From contig VYZB01000134.1 of NCBI GenBank assembly GCA_013397455.1, forward strand, positions 851,284 through 915,283: a DNA stretch of 64,000 bases. Direction: 5' to 3'. This stretch comes from Crotophaga sulcirostris (taxonomy: Eukaryota > Chordata > Aves > Cuculiformes > Crotophagidae). This document shows, piece after piece, positions 13,901 to 28,900 of this stretch. Made by a program: the position numbers and the translations under genes. Numbering within the stretch: the stretch's first letter is position 1; each line of letters starts with the position of its first letter. A model generated the notes under the pieces. The model saw nothing but the letters and a program-made list of their open reading frames with translations, was not told the origin of the DNA and did not search any database.

Positions 13901-16900
13901 TCAAATGCAAAGTAGTCTGGTAGCTTGTTAAATCATAGTTAAGCATCAGTATATCCACTGTCCCAGTAAACGGCCTCAGTCTTTGTTGGGCAGGTAGGCA
14001 TCGGTGAGCAGAGGAAAGGTTGGAACAGCTCCTTGATGGTACAGAGGGTGGTACTCCACTGACTGTGGGATTTTTTTTCCCTTTTAGATTTTATAAATTT
14101 CCACATTGGTGTGTTTTCTCTTGAATCCTTGAGCTCCTTGTAATCACTATCTTAGCAATCCTACCACTGTCTCTTATTTTATCTATGTTATCTTGCATGT
14201 CTGTACCTACCAGGTATTCTCAGGTCTTCTTCATAGTTTACCACTCTACTTAGATATCTGAACAACGATTTGGGAGCTTTGCTATGTCAGAATTTGGCCT
14301 TGGATCCTTGGAATGTAGACATTTGAATCCCTAGAGAAGAAAGGCAAGGAAGGTTACAGAGACATAAGGTTACACCATATGTATGTCCTTATCCTATCCT
14401 ATTTTGTGTACATGTGTTTAGCATTTCAGATTCCTATTTGCATTTGCAAAACCCAGCAGGCAAATCTCCAGCTTCTTATAGGTGTCTGGTGAGTGACTAA
14501 AGGTGAAGGGGAGATATCCTCTTTACAGCACTGAGAGCTGGAGAACGAAGGTTGTTCTTACCACCTGCTTCCTTGTTCTTTTCTCCCCCTCTTTTCAAAT
14601 TCTCTTAGTTGTTCCCAAAGCTATGAAATAGCCACAACTTTGAAAGCCGAATTAGTTTACAGAAAACCTATTTTCTTCTTCCGATTCTTTTGAAAAGTAC
14701 TCAGGAACTTGTTTAGCTCTCTTTGAAACAACTTGGCATAGGAAACATGTCCATGCCATGCATCTCTACCCCTAGTACAATCAGAGCTCCCAATAAGAAA
14801 AAGAAATGGAATGAAAGCAACAACTTCTATGTCTTCCGTTCTTGCTCAGGATAATGAGATCATGGGAAAACAGTGAGACTTGTGGCAGAGGTTTTTACAA
14901 GCATGAGCTGGTTGCCTTATACTGGCATTTCCTATGTCCTGATGTTACTAGAAGAGCTGGGACCCTGTACATACTCTTGACTGTTATGTTTGATAGAAAA
15001 GAAGGCTGTCCATTCAATTCATCTGCCCTGTACTGTATAAAAAGAGCATTTTACTGATTTAGTTTTCTGAGGAAGAGATATTTTCCAGCATGAAATTCTC
15101 TTATCTTGCTCTGTGTTGATGTAGGAATCCTCCCAAGCAGAACTTCTGCCTGCAAAGAAGAGTGACTGCTACCCAACTGATCCTCTTCATTTAGTGTTGA
15201 GTGCAAGCATGCATTCAGGTGTAGATGCTTGCACAAAAGCATCTGATTAAAATTATGTAGTTGAATATGTTAGAGAATATATTTATATTAAAAGGTTAGA
15301 GATGCGGGACTGTCTTCACATCACTGTCACTTGCATTTTCTCTTGTTTCTGGCTGTTTCCTTCCCTAGTGCTCTGTCAGCAGATCACCAGGTTGTTTACA
15401 GATGTTGGATATTAAGACAAGCAATCTGGTACTTTCCTCTTTACTTCATTATGCTAAAGTAGTCAGTTGGCCCAGTTCCAGATAGATAACTGACCTGGAA
15501 AAAGAAAGGCTGGGCATGAAAAAATGTTCTCATTTCTTCTATCACCCTGGTCTTTTTTATTATAAAAGCAGAGTGCCATCTTTTCCTTTCTTCAGCAAGA
15601 CTATGAGCAAGGTCTCCTAGGCTTCTCCATATTTTGCAGGAACTTAGTGTGTTGCTCCTCCTCTTCCCTTCTGTTTTTATCATCTGCGGAGATATTCTGA
15701 ATAAAAGACAAAAATAGTGAGCTGGTTTTAGATAGATGTTTCTGGATCTAGCAGCTACTAAGACTAAAATAAGAAAGGACAATACAAATAGCAAGAGTAA
15801 TATTCCCCAGTCTCTTATTGGAAAAATATTTTTTTAAAGCTTTGAAAATTAAGAATTTAAAAACTGCCATTGTGGAATCTTATAAGAAATCATTCACAAG
15901 TGATAATATTAATTGTATTAGTTTTAAAGAATATGTTGCCATCATTATCCTCAAGTCTTTTGTTATGGCAGAGAACGTTTTTCCCAGGACTGCTTTGGAG
16001 CCGATTCTTTCAAAAACAACAATTGAGGAATAAGGGAAATAAGGGGAATAGACACTGGTTTTAAATGACAGGTGCTAGCTACTCCCACTGCAGCCATCTG
16101 AAGGAAAGTTAAAACTGTGAGTCTTCTAAAAGGTAGAATGTTAGTCTTGCAGAGTCATTTATTACGGAGATGGTAAGTCCCTGTGTTCCTGTGGGAGCAT
16201 TATCATCTCTCATTTTTTCATCTTAATTGGGTACATAAGAAGATAAATTCATGTGATCCTTGGAATTACATCATGAAAGTGGTGTAAATCTTTTATAAAT
16301 ACAATAGGTATGGTTGAACAGTTATTAAGGCAACGGTAAGAGTAATGATGTCCAACATTATTTGCCTGTAACTTCACAATTAAACACAAAACAGATTTTG
16401 CAAACTAGGGGGGAGGTACTGTTATCAGACATTGCTATTTGTTTGATTGTTTGAGAACTTCTGCAGACTTCTTATAAAGCATACAAGTTCCACTAAGGAT
16501 GCAATTTATCAATTGCACTTGCTAATACCAGAAAATGCAATTTTCAGTTTTTGAAATCTATGAACAGTTACGTTTTGTTGGCTTGAGAAACTTTGCTTTT
16601 TTGTTTCTGGTAAGCTTCTTCAACTTGATCTTCCAGGAGTGTTAGAGCAACACCACCTGAGACGTGCCAGTGCAGCTGGAACCGATTGTCTGCCAAATTC
16701 TTAAATATTAACGTTCAGGCTTCATATCAATTATGGTATTCAAAGTATAAATGAACGACTTAAATGCTGTGGGATTTCATTTACTAAGTGTTGGGGGAAG
16801 TTATGCAGTTGTACTGCAAGACTCAATTTTATTATTGAAGTTATCTGTTAGCTATATCATGAAATCTCCATCTTTGGAGATACTCAGATCTCAAATGGAC

Positions 16901-19900
16901 AAGACCCTGACAATGTGAATGAAGGTGGCCCTGAGTTGAGCAGGTTGAACTCCTTCCAACCTGAACTATTCTGTGGTTCTATGGAACTATGAAATTACTT
17001 TTTTTAAAATTTATAATGCTAAGTCTCTAATATAAAAATGCAATAATAGTTGCAGATCAACAAATAAATGAAAGCTGTATATTTAGCCTGTAAAGTATGT
17101 AATAAAAAGAATGATAAAATGGAGGATTATTTTCTCTGGCTGAGTAAGTTTACTGAAGTAATGTGAAATTAAAGTAGTGTAATGTAAAAGCAAACCAGAT
17201 ACTGGCTAAAGTGAAATTAAGAACAAAGTGGTTTTGAAGAACAATTAGCAATCAGGATTTCTGCTTCTAGATTATGACGTGTTCACAGTTTATCAAAGAA
17301 TATATATTAGCTTTTTACTCACTAAAGGAAAGGGAATTAGAACGTTTGCTAACAGTAGAGATGTCAGGTGGTCCTCTCGAGCAGTTACAGCCATATGAAG
17401 CCCAAGAAATGCTCATGCTTTTTTTCCTTTTAATTGTGAAAAGATTGTTATAAGCATTTCAAATCATTCTAATCATTGATGTTGTAAGTCAGGCTTATGT
17501 AGAAATGGCATGTCCAGTCAATGTAGTACATGAATCATTGCACACAAAACTGTTTATCCGTTTTATGCTGAATTATGCATTGCACATCTTGCCTAAATAG
17601 GAAGGATAACATTGGAGGAATAATGAGTTGAACAATACCAATGAAGGTATTGTTAAAAGTTTTAGTCATATTGCCCAAGTAGTATATAAAGTATAAACAG
17701 GAAGATGTTATGAGGCAGTTGATTAAAGAACCTTCTTTTACCTCTTAATCTGATGGAGTTCTTGTTCAGTTTTCAAAGGAAAAATTAAAGAAAAAATATT
17801 GTCTTATTTTGCAGTGCGCTTGATCAGGACAGTCAAACAGTCCATTCTCTTTTAGTATGCTAATGACTTCAGAGGTGGATGGTATTTGAAGTAACAGAGG
17901 AAAAAAAAAGTGAGAATTTTTAGCTAAGGAAAATTTTAAAAGCAGCACATAAAAAAATGATTCTTTGTAAAGGAAATACTAGCCAGGGTTGAAAGTATTA
18001 TTTCACTGCATGTTTACAAAATAATGATTTTCAACAAAGTTAGCATTAATGCTGAATTTTATTTGAAAAACCCATACTTGAGATTGCATCCATAAGCATA
18101 ATAATAACCCGTCAGAAAGTAAGGGTGTACTATTTCCTAAATATTTGCTTGGGAAATTGGGTGATTATGGGAAGTATTAAAATTTTAAGTGATAGGCCCA
18201 TAAAATGCTTTCTTGTTTTCAGGTGGTTTGTCTCACACCTTTAGAAGGGAGACAGTTATATATTTTCTGTATCATTGATCTAGTGCTGTTTTTTCCATCA
18301 GTCTGTCTTATTTCAGAATTTTGAAGTTGCAGAGTCAAAAAAAATCAGTAACACATGTTTGAGGTTAATTTAAATGCCACGGATATCAATTGATTAAGTA
18401 TGTTTTCCATTCTAATGATTGTATCATTATAGTTAAGTAGGCTTCCTAAGGCATATCAGCAATCAATAGTTATTGACTATTTGGTGCCTTAAAAAAGAAA
18501 AAATGAAAGAAATATTCTTTTCTCAAAATTTCTGATGCCTCAAAGCATTAACAAAGATTCTGACTGAATGTACTGATCCTGACTTGCTAGCTGAATTCTT
18601 TATGGTATAGTCAATCAAACATAGCAGAATGAATGTATCTTGAGTTACTGTAGACTTGGAGAACTCCAAGGCAAGAGAGTTGAAAACTTGGAGAATTTAA
18701 TGGCTATGTAGAGCAAGTTCAGTGTATGGTATTTATTTCTTAGGAGAAATCTATCGCATTTTTATACTTGTATGCTACTACTGATAGTCATTGTTTCAAC
18801 ACTGCTGTCACAAAACCTGGATCAAATTCTGTGATTTTTCCAAGCAGTATGCAGTGTGGTTTTATTTAAATATATAAAATGTTGCAAAATTGAAGTGATC
18901 AAAGATATTTCTTTTTTTACTCCTGAAGTTATTGTTTGGTTTGTTTGGGATTTTTTTTCAGACAATAATAATCGTTTTGTCTGGAATTATACCTTTCCTA
19001 GGTTTAGCCATATTTCTGGGGCAGCTGTCGCTGATGACAGAATTTGTGAATAATGGTTCTTTTGAAGGAATTGTTAAATGCGTAATAATTTGCCCTTTAC
19101 AAGCAATTAGTTCGAATGTGATGCCTTAAAGATTGCAAATAAACATTAATACGAGTAAAAGTTACATATTCAGAAACACAGGAGCACACATACTATGTTA
19201 ATACTATACATGTACTGGAGAATATGGATTAGCTTTACTAATGCAAGAAATTAGCAGGCTAGAGTTAACAACGTAGAAATCATGCAGGTGGTTCTTATGC
19301 TGTTTAGAGATTCCACAGTGAATTTGGAGCTGATATGTATATATTAATCTATGTTGAAGCATTTCGTTGATCCTCTGTAATTTCTCTTTCCCCAGCACAA
19401 AGGACGACCGTTTCAATGTTAACATTCAACCCCCTGTTGGAGAGCTGCTTTTGCCTGTCACTATGTCAGAGAAAGACTTTAAGGAGGAGCAAGGTGAGAA
19501 ATATTTCAGCAGCTTCAATAAATGTGTTTGGGTGAGAAGAAGGCTGTGTGGCTTTCAATTTCCAAGCGTACAGCAAGTGCTTCAATGTAGCTCTTTGTGC
19601 TAGTCTCTTTTAGCATTGAGCCCGATACTAGTAATTTAATTTAACAATATCTTAAAAAGGATGTGCACTGGTATTTGACAGCTTTTCAGCGTGCCTTTAA
19701 AAGCACAAAGCCCACCCTTTACACTGAAACAGCCTTTCAGCTCAGAGAGTTTTGGCTTCCTATCATGAAGTGTGAATGTCTTTCATACTAGCAGTAAAGC
19801 AGGAAGTTGGAATCCCAGCTCAAGGAAAAAACCCAAATATACATTGATATGATGTCTATCTTTACTAGTCTTTATTCCAAGTCTGCTTTTAAGTAGCATT

Positions 19901-22900
19901 ATTGTACTTGTACCCCAGCTACTTTGAAGATGATTTTAATCTTTTTCCTTTCAAACACATAATATAAAAATATTTTGTTTTAGAAAGGTAACACAATTTA
20001 TATACTTCTGCATATTTCTAATGTTGCTTTTTTAAGAAATCTGTTTCTGTCCAAACACAGACCTCTGTAAGATCTCTTAATGACTTGAATATTTTATACA
20101 AAATAATAAGAGAAAATTGTACTTAGCTTTAACCTTGATTTAAGTGGAATAGTCCATACCTCTGCTCTTAATTTGGGTATGATTCTTGGATATTTTAAAA
20201 TAAAAATAAAATATAATAAAAAATATAAATGGATGCATTCAAATGTAGTAGTGTTTACTCATCTGTCTCAATAAATGGGGTTTTACATGGGTAAATCTCT
20301 TCACATTGAGATGAGAATATACCCAGGGGTCCTGTCTCATTGCTATGTAAGGCTCAGAAACTCAGAATATCCATCAAGCAGTCAAGAACATCAATGAGTA
20401 ATGCTATGTATTATTAATTATTGCTTTTGAGCATTTCTTGCTTTTGTATTTTTGAATGATTGAGAAAGTAGTTAAAATATTGGCTAGATCATTTTCTGTT
20501 AAGCTTATGGCTGCAGTGAAAAGTTAGGTTTGTGCTTTGTTTTCTTAACCAATTGATACTTATTTGCTGTTCTTACCCTTTGCTGGCTAAAGCCTGCCTC
20601 TCTGCTTTGTACCTGCTCAGCAAACCAAGGTGAGTGATTGAACAAGGCTGTGGCACATTTATTTTAAACTGTTCCCTTCTAAAAATTGTAGCTAAGGTTG
20701 TAGTGAAAGGAGGACTGGTTATGCTTCTTCCCCTCCCTGTTTTTATATTTGCTTGCTTTGTGATGTTTTGATAGAGTTTTTGTGTGTTTTACTGTGACTG
20801 AGGGCTTTTTTTCCCCCTGACCGGCCATACAGAACCATGAGCACATAGAAGAAGTGTACTTGGAGAATAGCTGTGGTCCTCTGTGGAGTTGTTGCCAAAA
20901 TTCCTTTCTCTTCTGCCATTTTACTTCTATGGTTGTTGATTATTTGTCTGAATAAATCTGGCAGCTGTTTGCTATGTTTAATAGAGCAGAAAGGCTACTC
21001 TGAATAAAGCTATTTGAAAATTTGTTTATATGAGGTATTTGTAAATCCATGAAGGTCTCTTGGCATTTCTGTATTGCTCTCTCTGTCTTCATGAATTCAT
21101 ACTTTGATGCAGGACTTGATGCTGGCAAATTTACCACAGGTTTAAAAACATTTTCTATTGCATCTTTTTCTTGTAGTTATCAGCTGTTTCAGAATATTCA
21201 TGTTAATAGAGGTCCTAGTTCTAAATTTTACAAAAGTATTTATTACAAAGATCTAGGAGCAGCTAGTATTTAGGGAGAAATTACTATGTGATCTTACTAA
21301 ATGAAAATTCTACGTTACAATAATAAATGCATGGCAATTTAGAAGTTGATATATATTATTCTATTTTGTGTCTAGCTTTGATTTTTCTGTATTCTCCAAA
21401 TGAATCTGATTTATATAACTTGTTTTTCATTTGTCATGCTTTTTCTTTTTCCTTTTTTTTTCATTTTTAGACATATTTCAAGTCTCATACCTGGAGATGC
21501 CTTATTTTATTTGCAACCAAAACAAATACGTTAAAAATAGTGAAGAAGTGAGTAGAATATTAGAAAGGCAATATTATGTTGGAGGAGAATGAGAATATGT
21601 ATGGATTTTAAGGATTTTTACATCTAAATTGCATATGTAGCCTAATAAGAACGCTAAAGAGGAAATAGCTGGTATTATAGTGCTGTGTAGAAGGCAATTC
21701 ATTGCTACACGTCTTTACTCAATTACACTCTGCTGTTTTGCATTGTCTGTTACATTTTTATATGTCTATTTTTTTTTCTGATGGTAAAATGAGACGGGAA
21801 CAGACAGGTTATTGAATATTCATGGCTGTGAAGGTTATCTAGTGATAGCGGTAGAACCTCAAAAGCTGGATTTATCCGCACGCTGCGTATGATGTGCTTA
21901 GCCTTGCTACACTGTCTTCCCTTCTCTCCCAAGCTGGGGAATCCTTCCATGAGGTAATTCCCCAGAGCAACAACTGAGTTAGTGGCTGATGTTGTGATTG
22001 ACAATTTGGAGGCAGTGGATAAAAATGCCAAACTACTGTTTATGTTTCTGGGTAAATATTTTTAGTGATCTTCAGGCCTCAATATTTTATACCCTGTTTT
22101 ACATCACATCCTCTTGCAAAATTCAATTTCTATAGCAGAAATTCTGCATGAGTGAAACGTGCTTTTGGGAACTCTATTCAAATTTTAACTTCTCTACTGG
22201 TTTAAAAAATCAGTAACAAAACTCCCTTTGCCTTAGTTCAGAATAGGACTAGTCTAGTAGCTAGCAAACCTTGTTACCTACCAATGTAATTTTTGTAGTT
22301 TGATTTCCCTCTGTTATTAAAAATGTGTACAGTTATTTCATTATATTAGTTAGTTAACCCAAATTAATTGCTACTCTCTGCTCTGATTAGAGTTTTCTTG
22401 GATTCTTGTGTTTCAAGCAATATTAAAGGTGGCATGTGATTGTTATAGCTGTATATTAATCAGAATTTTTATAAAGGTGTTTTTAAAGTCACCAGTTAAA
22501 ACTATCAAGACCATTTTCCAACCCCCCATGAACATGTTTTAAAATAATTTTGTCAATTGTTTTAAAGTGTTTACCTGATTTATGTTTAAAAACAAAAACT
22601 CCAAACCCCAAGAATCTTGGTTAAATAAACAAATTGTTTACCTAATTTTATGAAGATTTATATATCCACTTGTCTTCCTAACAAGCAAGATGCTAATTCT
22701 TTAAATGGTTGGACTTTTACTATTTTCTGGCCCGTGACTACGAGGAGCAATCATATTTGATGCCCCTTAATTAGAGCACCCTTTTTTCTTTCCAGGTTCC
22801 TTTCCACCTCAGCAATCGAGACAATACATTTGCTTACCATGCTGCTCTCCTAAGTGTTCTTTTGCATGTAAATTAATCTTGATTCAGTTTACACTGTCAT

Positions 22901-25900
22901 GCTGAGTGGTACAAATTGCCTATAACAATAAAACAGCATGAGTTAAGAATAAAGGGGGGTGAAAAGGCAGATTGAATGTGTGCCTTACTTGATAGGATGT
23001 TACTTTGCTTTATGCCAATACATTAGTCGACGATAATGAATCTTCTGTTCTGAAAAGCATGGTTTAGTTGATTTTTTTAATTTTACTTCAATGGAGCAGT
23101 ACCTTGTCTTTTATAGAACAAGTTAGACAAACCATTAATGACAAGAGTGTTAAGGTTAAATATGAAGCAATGCATTCACTTCTCTGAGTGCTATCCATCT
23201 TTCCATTTACAGGAGCTTGACAAAAGTACTGGCTTTGTACAACATTTCCTTTAATTACATGCTGCGGGAAACAGGCTTTTAACATAAACATAGTTGCATT
23301 CATTTATTCAGCATTTGCTCTTGAATAGAGCTTAATGGAGAAGGTTTAAATCCTAAATGAGTACACACATCTCAGCAGTGTTATGTCAGTCCCTGTGCTC
23401 TGCTTAAAAGCAGTTTTAGTCTGCGTATGTAGTTTTTAAAGCTTTTGCCTAATAGTTAAGTTAAACAATTTGAAACAGAATGTTCTATTCTCAAGATAAA
23501 GCTGATCTTTGTATAAGTTGTATGCGTATTTTTGCTATCTTCAAAAGCAGATCATGTTCAAAAATAGCCTGTTATTTGCTTATGAGTTGTTCCTTTTTTA
23601 CTTTGATATTTCTTATTTTGTGGCAGCAGTTAATGCAGATTGTAGTGCATTAAAATATTGGATTTTTTTTTAATTGCTCTATTAACTGTCTTGGTGCCAT
23701 TTGCTCCGGGTAGAATTGCATATGCAGCCCTAAAATATTAGCCTTTTGAGATTTTTACTTGCTTTCATTGTTAGTGTTGTTGTAGGTTTCAGATGCTTCA
23801 TATTTCTGCCTGAAGTACTGTGCTCCATTGTTTGTCTGCATTTTCAGCTTCTGAACATAGTACAAAAATACACACAGATGTTAAGTTGTATTTATATTGA
23901 GTTTTAATCAACATGAGCGTCCAGCAAATTGTCCTTCCAAACAATGGATATTGATAGAAAAGTGGGGTTTTTTTTAAAATGTCCTTGAACAACATTCCTT
24001 CTTTACTTTTTTTTGTCATATATTTGGATATAATCTTGACATTTGTGTTCCATTTTCTAGTCATATTGAAATTATTGTAATCAAATACATTATTGTAGCA
24101 TTTTGGAGAGGTGGATACTAACTGAGTTTCCCAATTTCTAATGTGAAATGACTTTATCTTAATGAACTAAATCAAACCAATGCCTATTATCTGAAATTGA
24201 AGATTATTTTTTGCAATTGGATATGAAATTATAATTAAATGCACAGGTTTTATGACTGATATATTAGAAGGTGTCTTTGCATATGTTCTCACTTAAACTG
24301 TGCTTTTCCAAATCAATCTTACTTAATATTTCATTTCTATGTTTACATTCTTCTTTTATCTTCCACTTTTTGTGAAAAAGAACAATTTTGGTTTCATGGT
24401 TGCATTAGTATCACATATACCATTGTTCAGTTATTAGTAATTTGTTTCTAATAATAGGGCATTGCAAGTAATACATCAAACTAATGTGATTGTGTGATTT
24501 CTTAGAAAACTGTTTTCTTGACAAATCATTTAAATTAATGCAAATGTTGTTTTTTGTTTATAAGTTTCTTAGTTTGGTTTTATGGTTAAAAAATGACCAA
24601 ATCTTTAAGTATTGATAACAAAATACTTGATATTTCAGGGATGCTGAAAGGAATGAATGAGACATCTGCTGCAATAGCGGTTGCTCCACAGAACTCTACT
24701 AGACTCATAATAATTGAGAGGGTAGTCAAGGCAGCAAACCTTGGTGTAGTCCCTTCTGGTCAAGATAACATACACAGGTAAGATTACATGTCATTCATTG
24801 TGGAACCATGTTTTAATATGGATTTGTTAGTTCAAAGTTCATCAATATTTGATAATGTTAGGGAAAGTTTTGTTGTACACACCTCTAACAGATAAGGTAT
24901 CCAGTTATACTGTAACATAGAATCCTAAGCAGATATTAACTTGAGCCTGAGTAGTCCTCACCTCTTTATTTGAATGTATATAGAACCATCAAATATCTAT
25001 GCTTTACTGTGCACAGTTAGTGAGTTGTCCTTACCTGGTTTTGTTTCAGAGGGAAAAGGTAGCCTTTAAAAGAGCATCTATGTTATTTTTTTACCTTTGT
25101 TTCTGTTTCTGAAAGTAAGTGGCCTTATTTAGGTTTATCATCTGTGAACAGCAACTTGTTTTTCCCACATTATTTTTTGACCTATGATATCCAGCTAGTT
25201 AAACCTAGAACCCAATCTTTTTTCAGTAGCATGAAGATGTTTTTAAATGCAGGTTGAACATTAAATTGAACATTTCCTTGTTCTTTCTGCATATACATGC
25301 AAGAAAAAAACGTGATTAGCCAAGAAGGTCATTGGCCCTGTCTAGTGGTACAGAATGTCAGTGGAATTGATATGGTTGTTGGTTAATGCAATTTTTATTG
25401 TGATTGACTCAAAATATTTAGTCCCATGAAGCTTTATGGCTTCTCACTTGTGACAGGAACAAACAGGAAAACTGCCATGTGTGAGAGATTCAGTGGACAT
25501 GAATAACAACAACAAGACACAATTGGAAGCTGTTAACCTGGTCTTAGAATAAGAAAATGGGTACATCTCTCCTAACGTCTACTAAAACTGCTCCAGAATG
25601 TGAATTGTTTCTTTAGCTCCTAGAATTTTGCTATTTCAGTAAGAGCAAAGTATCTTCTTTTAAAGAAAAGAATTAATGTTTTTCTTTGAAATTTTACTAA
25701 ACGAGATGGCTATTCAGAATGTTGACCATCCTGTAGCCTACGCGGGACTAATGACATGATATTTCTCTTTTTCATTTAGTCTTTTTTGCATCACTGGGCA
25801 TTTGGTATTGCATTGCATTAACATTAACCCAGCTGGATTTTCCTATGTATTTGATATGGTCAATGATAAAATTCTGTTTCACCATAAAAACATGGTACAG

Positions 25901-28900
25901 CCAGTGCAATTGCACTGAAATGATTGTCACTATTGACACCTGCTCCTCCATGAAAGAGTCCTCATTTGTTGCATCCCTGAGGGATCTATACAGCCTGCAT
26001 TCTCAACATCAATTCAAAGACTAGGTGAGAATGTCAATCAAGAGACTGAAGTGTCTGCGCTATACAGGTGTTCTCCATCTTTACCCTATCATCACATGAG
26101 ACTTATCACATAGGGATGGATTGTTTTGTGACTGAGTCTTGAAAAGGCTTCCTGAAAGAATAAGTTAGTTACTATCTCAGCCACAGGTTTACTGATTGTA
26201 GATAAGTTTCTAATTTGATCTTGCTTTCTCTTGCTCTTTTTTTTATTATTTCTTAAAGGAGGTTCTCCACAAAACAGAGTCTATGACCAAAAGTAAATAA
26301 ATCAAAGATGTACTTACTGTTGGGTACACTCCTTCAGAGACAGTGGTTGAAGACATGTTCTGGTTGGGCTGAAGTAGTCAGAGTGCCCTAAAGCATCCTG
26401 AAATCTTTTTTTTTTTTTAATCAAAATAGAACGTATTCAGTCTGCACAGTAGTTAGAGTAGTTTGCATTTATAACATCCATGAGGCATTATGAAAAATTG
26501 TTTAGAACAACTTAAATGGCCTACCAGAAACATGCAGCAATGCTAAGCATTTAGAAAATAGCCTTTCATTTGCTTTACTGTAAGTAACTGGAGTTCACAG
26601 ATACCATATAGTCATAAGTTCGCCTAGTTTTTACTGAGAACAGCAATTGGAACATTAACTAACTGATACCATGATGAACCTGTTCATCTTTTAAATAGCA
26701 CTACATTATCATTGAAGTAATTCCTAGATTTAGGTGAACTAATATTTGACGTAAAGATTAAATAACAAATAATTTCAAAACAAGTAACTGAAATATATAT
26801 ATGAAAAATATGTACATAAGTTTGAATTAAGTCAACTTTGCCATGAGAGCAAACAAAAATCAAATTTGCAAAATCTTGTGAATGCAAGAAGTGTGCCGTG
26901 CTTTATGTGACACATACACCATTTCAGGATGATAAAATAAGCAGTCACTTTTTACCTTGACAAAGTAGTTACGGATTCAATGAAAATACATTAAAAGTAT
27001 TTTTTTCTTTTTCTATAATATCATCATATGTCTTTTTGCAAGTGGTATTTGAGGAAAAAAATTATGTATAAGAGCGTGTTTCAGTTTACCATACTGTTCT
27101 GTGAGGACTACTTGAGTTCATTTCTTGGAATTGCTTAGAATGTACCCTTTTACACAGGAAACGAAGTTCTATTTTTAAACTGACGTTTCGCACTATGCAG
27201 CATAAATTATATTAACCTCTTAGTTGGTTGTCTCCAACTTGAGTATTACTACTTAATGATGGCTAATGCCAAGAAATTTGTATTGCCTGGTAATGCAATA
27301 TATGAAATACAAAATGAATTCAAATTGTATAGTTTAATACAAGTGTATCTAATGGACATGAACAGGTGCGTATTTCTTGGGTTTTTTCATTCTAAACATA
27401 TTTGCGGTCATGACGAAGATGTCATGCTGGTGGGACCCAATTACTGCTCCTTAAATTGATAAGCCTATTTAGGTTTGTGGTTTTACACCAAGTAAAAACA
27501 CTTTAAGCAAATATAATGAAGATTTGAAAATAAATACTTGAAACAAAAATCAACAGAATAGCATGCAGTCACTAATGGAAAATTAAATAAAGGTAAACCT
27601 GGCAAATACATTAGCTATATATCAGTCCGTATCACAATATAGCAACACTTTCTTACATGCATTTTTTTCTCTCTTTACCTACTACTGAATTTTTATATTT
27701 ATTTTACATTTTTTTTTGAAGTGTAGTAATTTTACTGAGTGTAGAACAAAATGCTGGACAATAGTTGATTTTAAGTTCTTCTTTTCCAATCTGTTTTGTT
27801 TGAAGTGATAGCTGCAGAAATTTTAAACTCAGTACACACTATATGTGTCAGCACACATGGGTGCAGATTTATATTCATATATTTGAGAAATAGATTTACT
27901 GTACTGTTTTACTTCCTTAAGTGTAGTTACCTGGTCTCCAAATTACTTCATACAAGGTATTAGTGAAGTGGGCCTTGTAAGGCTACACACAGGTCATTCT
28001 CATGTTCTTAATAGGATTTAACTATTCTGTGTATTCGTCTCTCTTGCTTTTGTGATCAAGGGGAAAGATTATTTCAATTTTAAAGACTTCTACTGAAAAC
28101 AAGATTGTGAAATGCATTTCAAAAGAAATTTTTTTGGCCAGGAAATATATTTTCTCCTTAAATATGAAAACTTCAGAAAGAAGTGTAATATTTTTCTTAA
28201 AATATTATTTCAGAGGAGTGATTAGGGTGACTTTTGCAATATACGTAGCTCTTTCAATGTTCTATGAGCTGTTGTTTGTTAAAAATATTTTAAGAAATGA
28301 AGCGTTGGAAGTGGGTTGAGGGGCACGTAGATGTTGACAAAGTGATTTCAAAATGAATCAGCTAAGGGACCAGACTAATCTTTTGTGCTTCTGACTGCAT
28401 CTGTGGGTACCATTTGAATCTAAAGACAAGGACACTGAAAGTAAGATATTTGTTCCTTGGTGAATTGAGTCAGTCTTAATAACTGCATTTAGGGACCAAG
28501 TACTTTTCAGCAGAGGTATGTCTGCTGTTTGTTGTCAGTGGAGAAGTTCTACCAGGAATTTTTGCAGCTTCAAGATAAAAGGATATTTTTGATTGAAGAC
28601 CTTTATTCCTCAAAGTTGATTCTTCTATGGACCATGATTTCAGTTTCCTGTCTCTACTTGGGCAGTAACATTCATTCCTTTATATAGCAAAAATAAATTC
28701 TAGGCTTGTCTTCTCTTTCAAAATGTGATGAGATGAAGACACTATTCAACTCAAGATTTTCAGTAATTTTCTTTTTAACCAATTCAAGTCTTATTTATCC
28801 AGAAGTGCCCTTCATGCTTGAATTACTTTCAAGATGTGCTGATGATTGAATTACTTTCAAGATGTCCTCTCAGGTGAATATTCTAAAAGTTCTTCGGGTC

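Larger units (their letters stand above)
10394..19395 (+). other. AP3B1 intron 2 in the window
   Basis: A 9,002 bp AT-rich intron with donor gtgagt and acceptor ctctttccccag. It holds two sense CR1 copies, at 13389-13631 and 16861-16992. The longer open frames inside it are translations of CR1 or chance frames. No other exon, RNA gene or regulatory block is recognised. Confidence 0.85.
19494..24638 (+). other. AP3B1 intron 3 in the window
   Basis: A 5,145 bp intron with donor gtgaga and acceptor ttgatatttcag. It contains an A-rich low-complexity run near 20.2 kb, a cryptic exon candidate at 21471-21547 and a block rich in homeodomain and octamer-like sites at 22730-23050. No transposable element is clear. 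Confidence 0.85.

Noticed and set aside
20581..20640. Possible microexon before a good donor (aaccaag|gtgagt)
   Set aside because: The nearest AG leaves only about 9 bases, the pyrimidine tract is weak, and known AP3B1 protein joins exactly without it.
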